Source: Nodosilinea nodulosa PCC 7104
GTDB taxonomy: Bacteria > Cyanobacteriota > Cyanobacteriia > Phormidesmidales > Phormidesmidaceae
Assembly (NCBI RefSeq): GCF_000309385.1
Contig: NZ_JH976537.1
Span: 1,966,029 to 2,030,028 of the forward strand
Direction of reading: 5' to 3'
DNA length: 64,000 nucleotides
Shown: in pieces, positions 17,055 to 26,429 of the stretch
Layout of the letters: the number at the start of each line of letters is the position of its first letter
Position numbering within the stretch: position 1 is the stretch's first letter
Position numbers and translations under genes: made by a program
Notes under the pieces: generated by a model
Databases searched by the model: none
What the model was told of the DNA's origin: nothing
The model's input: only the letters and a program-made list of their open reading frames with translations

Positions 17055-19568
17055 CTAGGGTAAGGCCTCTGTCTTACTTCCCTGGGCTAGGGTATTGGCG
17101 GTGAGCAGCGTCGTTGCTTCAGTCGCTGGCAGGGGTTTGGCCCAGTAGTATCCCTGCCCAAACTCGCAGCCCAGCGATCGCAGGGCTGCCGCCTGCGCCT
17201 GAGTTTCTATGCCCTCGGCAATTAAATCCATACTTAGGGTGTGGCCCAGGCCAATAATGGTGCGCACAATTTCGTGGTCTTCGCGGCTGTTTCCCATGTT
17301 GCGAATGAAGGACTGATCGACCTTCAGGGTGTCGATAGGAAAGCGCCGCAGGTAGCTCAGCGACGAATAGCCGGTGCCAAAATCATCCATCCCCAGCCGA
17401 CAGCCCAGGGCCTTTAGTCCCAGCATTAGGTCAATGGCGGTGTCGACATCGCCCATCACCATGCTTTCGGTAATTTCAAGCTTGAGGCTGCGTCCGTCGA
17501 GGGCTGTCTCCCGTAGAATTTGCCCGAGCTGATCGGCCAGATGGGGCTGCTCAAACTGCCGCCCCGACAGGTTAATGCTGACCATCAGCGGGTGGTCAGG
17601 AAAATCTTGCTGCCACTGACGGGCCTGGCGGCAGGCCGTGCGGCAGATCCACTCGCCCAGGGGCAAAATCAGCCCAGTTTCTTCCGCCAGCGGAATAAAT
17701 CGGGCTGGCGACACAAATCCCTGGTGGGGATGCTGCCAGCGCACTAGAGCCTCAAACCCGGCAATATTTTCAGTCTCCAGGTCAACAATGGGTTGGTAGT
17801 ACAGCACAAACTCCTGTTGGGCGATGCCGTGGCGCATCTCGGTTTCGAGGGTAAACTGGTCGGCGGCGTTAGCCATGCTGGCCGCAAAAACCTGGTAGCG
17901 AGACTGGCCACCGCGCTGGGCACGGTACATGGCGGTTTGGGCATCGCGCAGCAGGTGCTCGGGAGTGCAGGCCTGCTGCGCCTGCGGCACGACGATGCCG
18001 ATGCTGGCTGTGATGGCAATATCTTGACCGTTCAGGCTGAAGGGCTCGCTCAGCGCCTGCTGAATTGTATTAGCCAGGCTGGTTAGAAACTCCCGATCGC
18101 TCTGCCTGAGGGCCAGCGCAAAGTCATCGCCGCTGAGCCGACCGAGCTGTGCTGTGCGAGGAATGACGCGCCGCAGGCGATCCACAGTCATGAGCAGTAG
18201 GCGATCGCCCAGGGTCTGCCCCAGACCGGCATTGACCTGCTTAAAGCGATCAAACCCCACCACCATAATGCCGGGTGGATTCAAATGCTGCCGCCGAGCT
18301 GGGGGCATCAGGTGCCGGTGGAGGTGCTTAAGCCAGGCGCGACGGTTAAGTAACCCCGTGAGCGTATCGCGGCGGTGGGTGTAGAACAGCCGGTAGGCCA
18401 TCGTCACGCCCAGGGCCAGGAAAAAAACCGCCGAGGGTTCGACCAACGGAATCCAGAGCATCCGGAGAAATAGTCCCCAGCCCAGAGAATACATCAGTCC
18501 CAGGGCGGCCAGCCCGCCAAGCCCCAGCCCCAGGGGATGGCTAAAGTTCCACGCCAGGACCGCTCCCAGAATCGCCCAGCCCCACAGCCACAGCACCTCT
18601 CCCCAGCGGGGCCAAAACCCAAAGACCGATCGCTGGTGCAGAGCTATATCCAGCAGCTGGCTGATAATTTGGGCGTGGATAACGACCCCAGGCGCGTTAA
18701 ACGTTTCAATGTCGTCGCTGTAGGGGGTGTACAGCATATCTTTAAGGCTGGGAGCAGTGGTGCCAATCACCACAACGCGATCGCTAATCTGATCGGGTTC
18801 TACGGCCCCTGCCATGACCTGGCTCCAGGTCACCATGGGAGCCGGGCTATGGCGGCTGCGGTAGTTGAGCAGCGTTTGATAGCCGCGGGTGTCGGCTCGC
18901 TGGTAGCCTCCAGCGGTAGCTCGCAGGGGCCGAATGGGTGTTTGGCCCAGCCACAGGGCCTCAGTATCGTAGCGAAACCCTTTACCGATGGCAGCCAGGT
19001 AGCGCAGGCTGACCCGCAGGGCAAAGGAGTAATAGTCCTGATCGTCGCCAGCAACAAACAGCAAACTGCGCCGCAGCACTCCATCATCATCCAGGGCAAG
19101 GTCGTTAAAGCCAATCCGCTCGGGGGGCACCCCCGGTGGCGCGGCAATACCACTCGCAATATTGGTGATGGCCACCAGATTCTCGGCCTGCATCGCTGAT
19201 TTTAGATCTGGTTCCCCAGGCGGGTGCGACAAATCGCGGTAGAGATCCAGGCCAATAACCCGTGGCCGATGGCGCTGAAGCTGGGTTAACCCCTGGGCCA
19301 ATACCTGATCGCTGAGGGGCCAGCCGTAGCGGTGCAGATCGGTCTCACTGATGCCGACAATCAGTAGGCGACTGTCAATCGCGAGGTCGGCCCGCCGCTG
19401 CATAAACTGGTCGAAAACCTTCAGCTCCAGCGGCTCCAGCCAGCCTGGCATCTGTAGCCCTACCAGCAGTAGCGAGGTTAAAACGCTGCTCAGCAGTATC
19501 GCCTGTGCCCCCGCCCGCAGGCGACGGGGCACAGGGTAGAGCAATGGCCAACGGCGAAAAAACTCCAT
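17055..19568 (-). CDS. CHASE2 sensor with GGDEF and EAL domains
   Basis: 837 residues. N-terminal helix (22-40), periplasmic CHASE2 domain (about 45-315), three membrane helices (about 322-395), GGDEF domain (about 398-560) and EAL domain (about 572-825). The cyclase signature is SGDDF (479-483), with the first Gly replaced by Ser and Asp for the fourth-position Glu. The EAL motif (EALVRW, 606-611) and DDFGTGYSSLSYL are intact. It likely hydrolyses cyclic di-GMP, with cyclase activity uncertain. The DUF928 gene lies nine bases upstream, forming one operon. Confidence 0.93.
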   Translation of the reverse strand: MEFFRRWPLLYPVPRRLRAGAQAILLSSVLTSLLLVGLQMPGWLEPLELKVFDQFMQRRADLAIDSRLLIVGISETDLHRYGWPLSDQVLAQGLTQLQRHRPRVIGLDLYRDLSHPPGEPDLKSAMQAENLVAITNIASGIAAPPGVPPERIGFNDLALDDDGVLRRSLLFVAGDDQDYYSFALRVSLRYLAAIGKGFRYDTEALWLGQTPIRPLRATAGGYQRADTRGYQTLLNYRSRHSPAPMVTWSQVMAGAVEPDQISDRVVVIGTTAPSLKDMLYTPYSDDIETFNAPGVVIHAQIISQLLDIALHQRSVFGFWPRWGEVLWLWGWAILGAVLAWNFSHPLGLGLGGLAALGLMYSLGWGLFLRMLWIPLVEPSAVFFLALGVTMAYRLFYTHRRDTLTGLLNRRAWLKHLHRHLMPPARRQHLNPPGIMVVGFDRFKQVNAGLGQTLGDRLLLMTVDRLRRVIPRTAQLGRLSGDDFALALRQSDREFLTSLANTIQQALSEPFSLNGQDIAITASIGIVVPQAQQACTPEHLLRDAQTAMYRAQRGGQSRYQVFAASMANAADQFTLETEMRHGIAQQEFVLYYQPIVDLETENIAGFEALVRWQHPHQGFVSPARFIPLAEETGLILPLGEWICRTACRQARQWQQDFPDHPLMVSINLSGRQFEQPHLADQLGQILRETALDGRSLKLEITESMVMGDVDTAIDLMLGLKALGCRLGMDDFGTGYSSLSYLRRFPIDTLKVDQSFIRNMGNSREDHEIVRTIIGLGHTLSMDLIAEGIETQAQAAALRSLGCEFGQGYYWAKPLPATEATTLLTANTLAQGSKTEALP

Positions 19569-19577
19569 GCCCTACCG

Positions 19578-20246
19578 CTACTGCACAACGGTGATGAGAT
19601 TGAGCGCTTCTAAGATCTGATTCCACTGAGTCTGTACCCCCTCGTTGCCAGGATAGGTTTGGCGTAGCTCTACCATCAGGGCGATCGCGTCGTTCCAAAG
19701 GCCCTCCTGCTGGTAGGTATTGACCAGATCAAGCTGGGACTCGACCAGGGTCGTATCGGCAGGGGCAGGGGTAACAGGCACGCGGCGCAGCCAGCCCTCT
19801 AGCACAACGTTCTGCGACAGATCGCGAGGGTTGCAGGCGACGACAAAGTACCAGTGATAGTCTTGGTCGGGAGCGACCAGATTGGCAGGCAGATGCACCC
19901 CAACTATAGGCTCAGCACCCGCGACCAAGCTGGTCTCGTAGAGGCGATTTTCATTGGCATCGCTGAGAATAAACTGGCCGTGGTAGGGGGTTTCTGCCGT
20001 AGGCATGGAAAAGTATAGCGAGGGGCGATCGCTGGCCGTTACCCCCAGGTTGCTAGCGGGGTTGAGTGCCGCCATAGCTCGGCTGTCGATGGCACAGGTG
20101 CCGCGGGTGCCACCGCCTACCCGGCGGCCCGGAAACTCATTCCGGGAGTTGCTGTCAGCCTGGGCCTGCCTAGGTGCAAAAATAGCCAGTCCGAAGACTA
20201 TTCCCAGGATTAAAAATACTTGCTTTGGACCAACTCGACTCATCAT
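19578..20246 (-). CDS. DUF928 family secreted protein
   Basis: 222 residues with a signal peptide (VGPKQVFLILGIVFGLAIFA). GRRVGGGTRGTC and PYHGQFILSDANENRLYET are typical of DUF928, followed by LVAPDQDYHWYFVVACNPRD. Function unknown, but in filamentous cyanobacteria DUF928 genes commonly sit with CHASE2 and CHAT genes, as here. Start MMSRVGPKQVF at 20246. It is co-directional and nine bases from the CHASE2 gene. Confidence 0.85.
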   Translation of the reverse strand: MMSRVGPKQVFLILGIVFGLAIFAPRQAQADSNSRNEFPGRRVGGGTRGTCAIDSRAMAALNPASNLGVTASDRPSLYFSMPTAETPYHGQFILSDANENRLYETSLVAGAEPIVGVHLPANLVAPDQDYHWYFVVACNPRDLSQNVVLEGWLRRVPVTPAPADTTLVESQLDLVNTYQQEGLWNDAIALMVELRQTYPGNEGVQTQWNQILEALNLITVVQ

Positions 20247-20546
20247 GGGTTTTAGCTGTTATGAATGACGATTTTTCAGAGGTGTGCTAAACAAGCCACC
20301 TACCTATTGGTAGCGCCTAATACACCAAAACAATTCCGTTTAATCACGCAGGCCGCCCAAAAGGGCCTAATCTTTTCGTAAAGAAAGCAGACTGTGCGTA
20401 AAGCCGACAACCCTTCCCGGCTTGACGTACAGCTATACCAGGAAGGCATTGCTGAACTGAGGCCTGAATTTGGGTAGGGACAAATGGCCATTTGCCCGTA
20501 CGAGAGGCGTGGCTTTTTGATTCATACCTGTTTTCAGCAGCCTTCT
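20247..20546. other. Spacer between CHAT and DUF928 genes
   Basis: 300 bases without a credible gene; short frames here have no codon bias. It must hold the promoter of the DUF928-CHASE2 operon unless that is read through from the CHAT gene. Contains the palindrome at 20477-20497. Confidence 0.5.
20477..20497. promoter_or_regulatory. Near-perfect palindrome, possible operator
   Basis: CAAATGGCCATTTG at the centre is exactly symmetric and is flanked by GGGA on the left and CCC on the right, giving ten pairs with one bulged A. It lies 231 bases upstream of the DUF928 start and 50 after the CHAT stop. No U-run follows, so operator is favoured over terminator. Confidence 0.4.
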
Positions 20547-21911
20547 CTACCAGGGACTGCTGATCAGGCTAAAACTGGCCCAGTAGTAGGGGGAGGACAG
20601 ATCGGCCTCGCCACTGGTGGCTAAGTCAGCAGGTATCGCCACAGCGCCCCGCGTCAGCAGCAGCTGATCGTCCTCAAACCGAACCTCGCCGTGCAGGAGG
20701 GCAAGCTGGGCCTGGCGCAGGGCTTCGGCCTTGGTGGTCGTCTGCCCCAGATAGCTGTAGAACTCATTCATCAGGGCCAGGGTACCGGCATCGTCCACAT
20801 TCCACAGGCTGGCCATTGCTGACTTCACCCCCGACTGTAGAGCTAATCCGGCAAAGCCCAACTCAGCCTCGTCGTCCCCGATCGCCGTGCGGCAGGCGCT
20901 CAGCACCAGCAGTTCCAAATTGGGAGAGTTCCAGGGCACTTGGCCCATGTCATTGAGGTGGAGCTGACGATCCCAAAGCTGAATATAAGAATTGCTGGGA
21001 TTGCCCGGTTCGAATACCGCATGGGTGGCCAAATGGACCACCGTAGGCGATTGCAGCCGCAGCCACAGCCGCAGATTAGGCAGCGTAAACCCTTGGTTAA
21101 GGAAGGATCGACCCCGCCAGGCCGTTTCCTCCGGTCGGGCTCCCTGGAGCTCCCATAGAATGCTGGAGATTTCTGTCGGCACCGCTGGCAAAGGTTCCTG
21201 GGTCTGAAATTCAGAGGCTCCCATGACCAAAATATTGCCGGGCCGTAGGGCGCTGTAGTCGGTCTGAATGAGGTTAAAGGCAGGAATGCGGGTAAGGCTG
21301 TACTTCTCAATTAAAAACTGATTGCCGTCGTAGAGCGCCGCCAGGGGCAGCCCCCGCACCCCATTGCCCAGGCAAAAGAGTATTGTGTCAATGCCCTCCG
21401 CGTCTAAAAATTCGCTTTCGTAGGGCTCAATAATCCACTGGTAAAGCTGCTGGGCGGCAGGGCGATTGCGGCGGGGAACCACGCTGCTGGTTTCGAGCAT
21501 AAAGTCGTTGACCACCCGGCGCAGTTCGTCGTCGGGCACGTCGTGGAGATCGCGCACGATGGGCTGCCCCTTGGCGGTCAGCAGCACCAGGTGAAGATGG
21601 TCGCCGCGGGGCATAATCCACAGCACGGCAGGTTTGGTGTTTGTTTCAGCGCCCAGGCGAGCCAGTGTAGCGGCAATTTCCTCCGGCCCCTGGGTGACGT
21701 CCATGGGGCGATCGCCAAAGTAGTTGGCAAAGTCTTGCTCTTGGCCCTGCTCCATGGCCATCACCTTTTCCCGCAGGGTTTGAGCGGCGGCGGGTAGGGC
21801 ACTGAAGGCTGCGATCGCCACCGCTAGGCCCAGCGAAGCTAGTTTCGAGCGCGATCGCGCTGCCTGGCTGATGGAAGTCTGTGTTAACCGCCGACGAAAG
21901 TTCACAAACAC
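20547..21911 (-). CDS. CHAT-domain protein (caspase-like peptidase fold)
   Basis: 454 residues. An N-terminal signal or membrane segment (about 24-44, ASLGLAVAIAAFSALPAAAQ) precedes a short region and a C-terminal CHAT domain (about 150-454). The catalytic pair is visible: H297 in HLATHA and C340 in LVLSACRTA. The domain ends in SSPYYWASFSLIS as usual. There are no TPR repeats, unlike many family members. CHAT proteins are often stress or defence peptidases; here the neighbours DUF928 and CHASE2-GGDEF-EAL suggest an envelope-associated signalling set. Confidence 0.92.
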   Translation of the reverse strand: MFVNFRRRLTQTSISQAARSRSKLASLGLAVAIAAFSALPAAAQTLREKVMAMEQGQEQDFANYFGDRPMDVTQGPEEIAATLARLGAETNTKPAVLWIMPRGDHLHLVLLTAKGQPIVRDLHDVPDDELRRVVNDFMLETSSVVPRRNRPAAQQLYQWIIEPYESEFLDAEGIDTILFCLGNGVRGLPLAALYDGNQFLIEKYSLTRIPAFNLIQTDYSALRPGNILVMGASEFQTQEPLPAVPTEISSILWELQGARPEETAWRGRSFLNQGFTLPNLRLWLRLQSPTVVHLATHAVFEPGNPSNSYIQLWDRQLHLNDMGQVPWNSPNLELLVLSACRTAIGDDEAELGFAGLALQSGVKSAMASLWNVDDAGTLALMNEFYSYLGQTTTKAEALRQAQLALLHGEVRFEDDQLLLTRGAVAIPADLATSGEADLSSPYYWASFSLISSPW

Positions 21912-22057
21912 GCGTCTTATCCTAAATGCACGAGTGGGTAGCGCTTAGCGCTTTGGCCAAGGGTGCCCAGAGCAAATGGATAACTCCGCTGCAAACTATG
22001 TTATTTGGCAAACAATTTACATTGTGCGGATAGAGAGCCCTACCTCGCGAAAATACC

Positions 22058-24097
22058 CTAGCCAGCGGTGACGGCTGCTGCCGCTTCCGCGCTTTCTGGG
22101 GATACTTCTTCAAAGCGAATCACGTCTTGGCGGGGGCTGGCATGGCTGACCCGCACCTGGAGCTGTTCCCCAAGGGCAACGGCGCGGTTGAACCGCATGG
22201 CCAGCTCCAGGCCCAAATCTTCCACCATAATCAGCCCCAGGCCTTCGTCTTCGCGCAGCCAGCGCAGCAGCATGACATCCCAAACTCGATCCTGGTGGCG
22301 GCGCAGGTATTCTAAGGCCCAGTAGCGCTTAGTCTGACGCTCGACCAGGGTGGCTTCGTAGGCGGCAGAGCTGGCTCCAATGGCTAACTCCGTCACTTCT
22401 GTGGAAGAAAAGGGCAGCGGCTCGCCCCGCAGGTGAGCCTTGAGCTGAAAATGAGTGACCAGGTCCAGATAGCGGCGAATTGGCGAAGTCACCTGGCTGT
22501 AGCTCTCCAGCCCCAGGGTGGCATGGCGGCTAGGCGTGACACCTACCTCGCTGCGGGTCATGCAGCGGCGAATGGCCGAGTCGCGTACCCAGCCCGTGGG
22601 CAGGGAAATTAGCTCCTCGTCGGAGGGGAGTTCGGGCTGGGGCTGGCTGCGAAAGGGAATCGCCAGGGCGTGGGCTTGGCCGTAGCGGGCGGCCACCTCC
22701 CCGGCCAAAATCATCATTTCGGCCACCATCTGCCGGGCCATGGAGTCGTTGAAGACTTCAATTACGATGTCGTCTTCAGCTTCAGATACCTTAATACTCG
22801 ACTCGGGCATGTTGATGCTGATCGCCCCCTGGGTCATTCGCCACTGGCCCCGCACCTTGGCCCAGTGGGCCAGCCCCTGGAGTTCTGGCTCGGCGGTAAT
22901 GCCCAACTCCAGCATTTCATCGACATCGTCGTAGGTGAGGCGATAGGTAGGGCGAATCAGGGTGGGGTGAATGGTGTAGTCTCGAATGTCTCCATCGTCT
23001 GTGAGGTCGATGCCGAAGCTGAGGGCGCAGCAGATATGGCCTTGAATCAGGCTCATAGCGCCAGTGGCCAGCTCGACCGGAAACATGGGGATCATGCCGG
23101 TGGGCAGGTAGACCGTGGTGCAGCGGCGACGGGCCTCTAGATCTAGATCGTCTCCCGGCATTAGCCAGCGGGTCGGATCGGCGATGTGCACCCAGAGGCG
23201 ATGACTGCCGTCTGCTAACGTCTCTAGGCTGAGACCGTCGTCAATTTCTTGGGTGCTGACATCGTCTACGGTGTAGACCTTGAGGTGAGTGAGGTCTAGG
23301 CGCTGGGCATCGGGGTCCGGTGGCGGAGACTGAAGACGCTGCTTCGCCATGGTAAGAGTTTCCTCAGAAAAATGACTGGGGACTTGGCTACGGCGCAGAG
23401 CTAGGTTTTCGTGGGCGCTCCATAGTCCCAGTGCCACTAGGGTATCAAATGCACCTGCTGCTGTCGGAGGCTGGCTCAGAGCATTGAGAATTTCTACCGC
23501 CTGGGTGCGCTGGTTTGACTCGTCTCCAAACAGGGCCAGGCGCTCTAGGGTTTCAATGCGGGGGCGATCGCCTTTGTCCCAGGCTACGGCCTCTCCTGCT
23601 AGCCCCTGCTGGGTCTTGGTTAAAAACGATTCCCACTCCTGCTGCCGCTGAGTCTCTCGCTCAAGCTGCAGCCGCAGTTCGCTGACCTGGGCCGCAGGGC
23701 GCGGTTCGTAGCGATCGCCCTTTTGTTTAAAGAAAATTTTGTCTTCGACCAGCAGCCGATGGGCCGCATAGCAGAATGTCGGCCCCTGCTCAGAAAATAG
23801 CAGCTGCGCCAAAGAAGCCGGGTCGGCAGTCTCCCCGGCTTCTGATAAGAACTCCCAGGCTATTTCTAGGCTGGAAGGGTCAATGTAGGGATCGGCCTCC
23901 GCCAAAAAGGGGCCGATATCCGTGGGCTTGTAGATCTCGCCATCGACCTCGTAGGTGAGGTCACGGGGGTGCAGGGTGTGGGCTTGGCCACGCTCATCGA
24001 TAACGACCCAGTTTTTTTTGCCTTCGGGCCGGTCTACCACCCCTAAGCGGTGCTGTCCCTGGTGCTTAAATTCGACTAGCGTTCCTTTGTCAACCAA
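22058..24097 (-). CDS. RNase II/R-family 3'-5' exoribonuclease
   Basis: 679 residues. An N-terminal OB-like region (TLVEFKHQGQHRLGVVDRPE) is followed by the RNB catalytic domain, with VYTVDDVSTQEIDDGLSLE containing the metal-binding aspartates, the DDVDEMLELG stretch and TRSEVGVTPSRHATLGLESY followed by SQVTSPIRRYLDL, and a C-terminal S1-like domain. It lacks the long basic tail of E. coli RNase R, which is normal in cyanobacteria. Degrades structured RNA from the 3' end. It is the third gene of an operon with rpmG and rpsR (35-base gap). Confidence 0.93.
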   Translation of the reverse strand: MVDKGTLVEFKHQGQHRLGVVDRPEGKKNWVVIDERGQAHTLHPRDLTYEVDGEIYKPTDIGPFLAEADPYIDPSSLEIAWEFLSEAGETADPASLAQLLFSEQGPTFCYAAHRLLVEDKIFFKQKGDRYEPRPAAQVSELRLQLERETQRQQEWESFLTKTQQGLAGEAVAWDKGDRPRIETLERLALFGDESNQRTQAVEILNALSQPPTAAGAFDTLVALGLWSAHENLALRRSQVPSHFSEETLTMAKQRLQSPPPDPDAQRLDLTHLKVYTVDDVSTQEIDDGLSLETLADGSHRLWVHIADPTRWLMPGDDLDLEARRRCTTVYLPTGMIPMFPVELATGAMSLIQGHICCALSFGIDLTDDGDIRDYTIHPTLIRPTYRLTYDDVDEMLELGITAEPELQGLAHWAKVRGQWRMTQGAISINMPESSIKVSEAEDDIVIEVFNDSMARQMVAEMMILAGEVAARYGQAHALAIPFRSQPQPELPSDEELISLPTGWVRDSAIRRCMTRSEVGVTPSRHATLGLESYSQVTSPIRRYLDLVTHFQLKAHLRGEPLPFSSTEVTELAIGASSAAYEATLVERQTKRYWALEYLRRHQDRVWDVMLLRWLREDEGLGLIMVEDLGLELAMRFNRAVALGEQLQVRVSHASPRQDVIRFEEVSPESAEAAAAVTAG

Positions 24098-24132
24098 GCT
24101 AACACCCTAGCGATCGCCATCTTTAGCCTAGT

Positions 24133-24348
24133 TTAGCCTTCCCCATTCACATAGGGCAGCAGGGCAATAATGCGGGCACGTTTGATGGCGGTAGTGAGAT
24201 CCCGCTGTTGCTTAGCGGTCAAGCCGGTGATGCGGCGGGGCAGAATTTTGCCGCGCTCGGTGATGAATTTGCGGAGCAAATCGACGTCTTTATAGTCAAT
24301 TGGGTCTCCGGGCTTGATTGGAGATACTCGACGACGGAAATAGGCCAT
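24133..24348 (-). CDS. rpsR: 30S ribosomal protein S18
   Basis: 71 residues: [35 protein letters not shown] and [21 protein letters not shown] are diagnostic of S18, which binds the platform of the small subunit next to S6 and S11. Start at 24348, five bases after the rpmG stop, in the common cyanobacterial rpmG-rpsR order. Confidence 0.98.
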   Translation of the reverse strand: MAYFRRRVSPIKPGDPIDYKDVDLLRKFITERGKILPRRITGLTAKQQRDLTTAIKRARIIALLPYVNGEG

Positions 24349-24353
24349 GGGTC

Positions 24354-24542
24354 TTACTTGATTTCTTTGTGGATGGTGTGCTTGTTGCAGTGGGTGCAGA
24401 ACTTCTTCAGCTCAATGCGGTTGGTCGTGTTGCGACGGTTTTTTTGGGTGGTGTAGCGCGATACACCGTTAGAGCGCTTGTCCGGGTTAGTCCGGCACTC
24501 GGTGCACTCTAGGGTTATGACGAGGCGGACGCCTTTGGCCAT
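24354..24542 (-). CDS. rpmG: 50S ribosomal protein L33
   Basis: 62 residues with two CxxC zinc knuckles (CTECRT near residue 12 and CTHCNKH near 48), so this is the zinc-binding (C+) form of L33. First gene of the rpmG-rpsR-exoribonuclease operon; the promoter must lie in the 410-base region beyond 24542. Confidence 0.98.
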   Translation of the reverse strand: MAKGVRLVITLECTECRTNPDKRSNGVSRYTTQKNRRNTTNRIELKKFCTHCNKHTIHKEIK

Positions 24543-24953
24543 GACAGGTCACCTAAAAATAGGGCGGGCACAAAATAAAACACAGTCTTTCATTATTTCA
24601 CAGCTGCCGCCAAATCGCCAAGATAAATATGATGGCAGAGCTAGCTGGGTTATGTCGTTGATTCTGAGTCGTCTAGGCAAAGCTGTTTCTCCGTGGGGGC
24701 GTGGGGCTGACCCTTGGGAAACAACGTGTCATTAAAGTAATGATTCTTGGCGCGGCGCACAAGCTGGGATATAGGCCAGATCTGCTGCTGGGGCCATTTC
24801 GCTGGCCCCAGACCCCCATCGACAAGGACGTTCCGCCGTCCTTGACCTCACGGAAAGGATGGATCGATCATCGGTTTAAACCTCTGTCCTGCAAATGGGC
24901 CTGTGGGAAACATTTAACCCCCTCATCTCCCCATCCCCTCATCTCCCCATCCC
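24543..24953. other. Intergenic region with two perfect hairpins and C-rich repeats
   Basis: About 410 bases without a gene. It holds the promoter of the ribosomal operon at its left end, two perfect stem-loops at 24789-24844, and a short tandem of CCCCTCATCTCCCCAT at about 24919-24955. Confidence 0.5.
24789..24844. other. Two tandem perfect eight-pair hairpins, possible structured RNA
   Basis: TGGGGCCA-TTTCGC-TGGCCCCA (24789-24810) and CAAGGACG-TTCCGC-CGTCCTTG (24823-24844) are exact stems, both with six-base loops, twelve bases apart. Neither is followed by a U-run. The paired layout suggests RNA structure or a regulatory site; no known riboswitch was recognised. Confidence 0.4.
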
Positions 24954-25508
24954 CTAACCCACCTTTTGCTCTACCCCAAACCCTACCAAGGCCAGGGTAT
25001 CCATCGCCTCTCCCTCGGCGGGGCGTTTGTAGTTGAGAATGCGGCGAATGCGCAGGGTGGGGTTGATTAGCTGGATGGAGTCGACGGAAACGACGCGGGT
25101 GTAGGGGGTGGTCATGAGCAGTTCGCGGTTGTTCTGGCTGTAGGTGAAGCCGGAAATAATTGGGCGGTCTTCTTCGTAGGCGCGATCGCGCAGATAGTCG
25201 CCGCTGAGCACGGCACCCTCCTGTGCTTTGGGCACAAACAGCGCCCGCAGCTCCTGGGAGACTTCTTCGCCCTGGTCGGAGATGGTGTGAAAGGCTAGCT
25301 GAAACCCTGGCAGCTGGTCGATGTTTTCCACCGGGCCGTAGCCGTTGTCGGCCAGCACCTTGCGCCGCAGCTCGGGGGTGATGGCATCGACGCGGAAATC
25401 GGTGTGCGATCGCTCAATTTCCTGATGGGTGAGGTAGTGGTAAGTGCGCTCGATCGACCACTGGCCAATGCAGCAGTCGAAAAAGTAGGTGATATCGGCT
25501 AAATCCAT
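24954..25508 (-). CDS. Phycobiliprotein lyase, CpcS/CpeS family
   Basis: 184 residues. FFDCCIGQWSIERTYHYL at the start and GDYLRDRAYEEDRPIISGFTY in the middle follow the ten-stranded lipocalin-like CpcS/CpeS pattern. These lyases attach phycocyanobilin or phycoerythrobilin to a cysteine, usually the Cys-82-type site of phycocyanin, allophycocyanin or phycoerythrin. Which bilin and which target cannot be told. It is divergent from a second family member at 25793, so the two may form a heterodimer like CpcS/CpcU. Confidence 0.82.
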   Translation of the reverse strand: MDLADITYFFDCCIGQWSIERTYHYLTHQEIERSHTDFRVDAITPELRRKVLADNGYGPVENIDQLPGFQLAFHTISDQGEEVSQELRALFVPKAQEGAVLSGDYLRDRAYEEDRPIISGFTYSQNNRELLMTTPYTRVVSVDSIQLINPTLRIRRILNYKRPAEGEAMDTLALVGFGVEQKVG

Positions 25509-25792
25509 GGCGATCGCCCCAGGGCATACACGGCAACTCCTACGGTATCAGGGTTGATGGTGGCTCTGCTCGATCGATGTCAGCCCCGCCCCGGGCGCAC
25601 CCCTGATTAAGTATTAATGCTTACAGAATCTTTGAGAGAACCGCGTAGGATGGGCGGCAGCTTGGCTAAATGCCCTAGAGGAGTGATTGTCGGACGGCCG
25701 CCCGCTCACTATCATAAAGAAAACTAAGGTTAAGAAAATTAACAAATCCATTTTTCTGGATTGACTTTCATGACCTTATACCCGTTGCCTGG

Positions 25793-26338
25793 ATGGTTGC
25801 TATGCCCTTATCCGCTGATGTCGCTCAACTTTTGGCTGAACCTCTGGTGCAGGCTTTTTTTCAGGAAACCGCCGGAGAATGGCGATCGGATCGCCGCTAC
25901 TACACCCTCAAAAGCGGAGAGACTCAGGAGGTTGTTAGCCAGATTAGGATTGAGTTCTTGCCTGCCGGGGCGGAGCAGCTGATCGAACTCGCTGAGTTGC
26001 ACCAGCTCAGCCCAAGCCAGCCGCTGATTTGCGGTACGACGGTGGCCTGGGAAAGTGACTATGTGGGCACCGGCAAAAAGCCTGTGGTGGGCAGCACGGT
26101 TTTTGGGGTGCGGGGCACAACTTTGTACCGCGATCGCGGCTTTGCCACCCCCAAGCCCGTCACGGCTCAGTATCACTTCAACGACAGTCGTACCCTGGTG
26201 CTCAAAACCCAGTACAACGACTCGCGCTTTGAGGAAGAGATTCGGCTGATTGGTCAGCGCTACCGCACCCGCCAAACCGTGATCTCCCGCGCCGGGGAAG
26301 AACTCATGATTGGTCAATATTTGGAAACGCGGCGCTAG
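25793..26338 (+). CDS. Phycobiliprotein lyase, CpcS/CpeS/CpcU family
   Basis: 181 residues from the ATG at 25793; the alternative ATG at 25802 removes three. FFQETAGEWRSDRRYYTLKS is the N-terminal signature of the family, and VVGSTVFGVRGTTLYRDRGF and TRQTVISRAGEELMIGQYLE mark the conserved later strands. Cytoplasmic. It lies head-to-head with another CpcS-type gene 284 bases away. CpcU-like or CpcS-like function is likely; assignment of which needs alignment. Confidence 0.88.
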   Translation: MVAMPLSADVAQLLAEPLVQAFFQETAGEWRSDRRYYTLKSGETQEVVSQIRIEFLPAGAEQLIELAELHQLSPSQPLICGTTVAWESDYVGTGKKPVVGSTVFGVRGTTLYRDRGFATPKPVTAQYHFNDSRTLVLKTQYNDSRFEEEIRLIGQRYRTRQTVISRAGEELMIGQYLETRR

Positions 26339-26429
26339 AAGAACGCTCTGGGCTAAAAACCCGGGGTGCTGGACCGATGGCCAGCATTCATAGCAATGCT
26401 GCAAAGACGTTCGGTTTCTGCCTCTAGGG

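Noticed and set aside
20300-20491. 63-residue minus-strand frame between the CHAT and DUF928 genes
   Set aside because: No ribosome site, no codon bias, and the composition does not resemble a protein.
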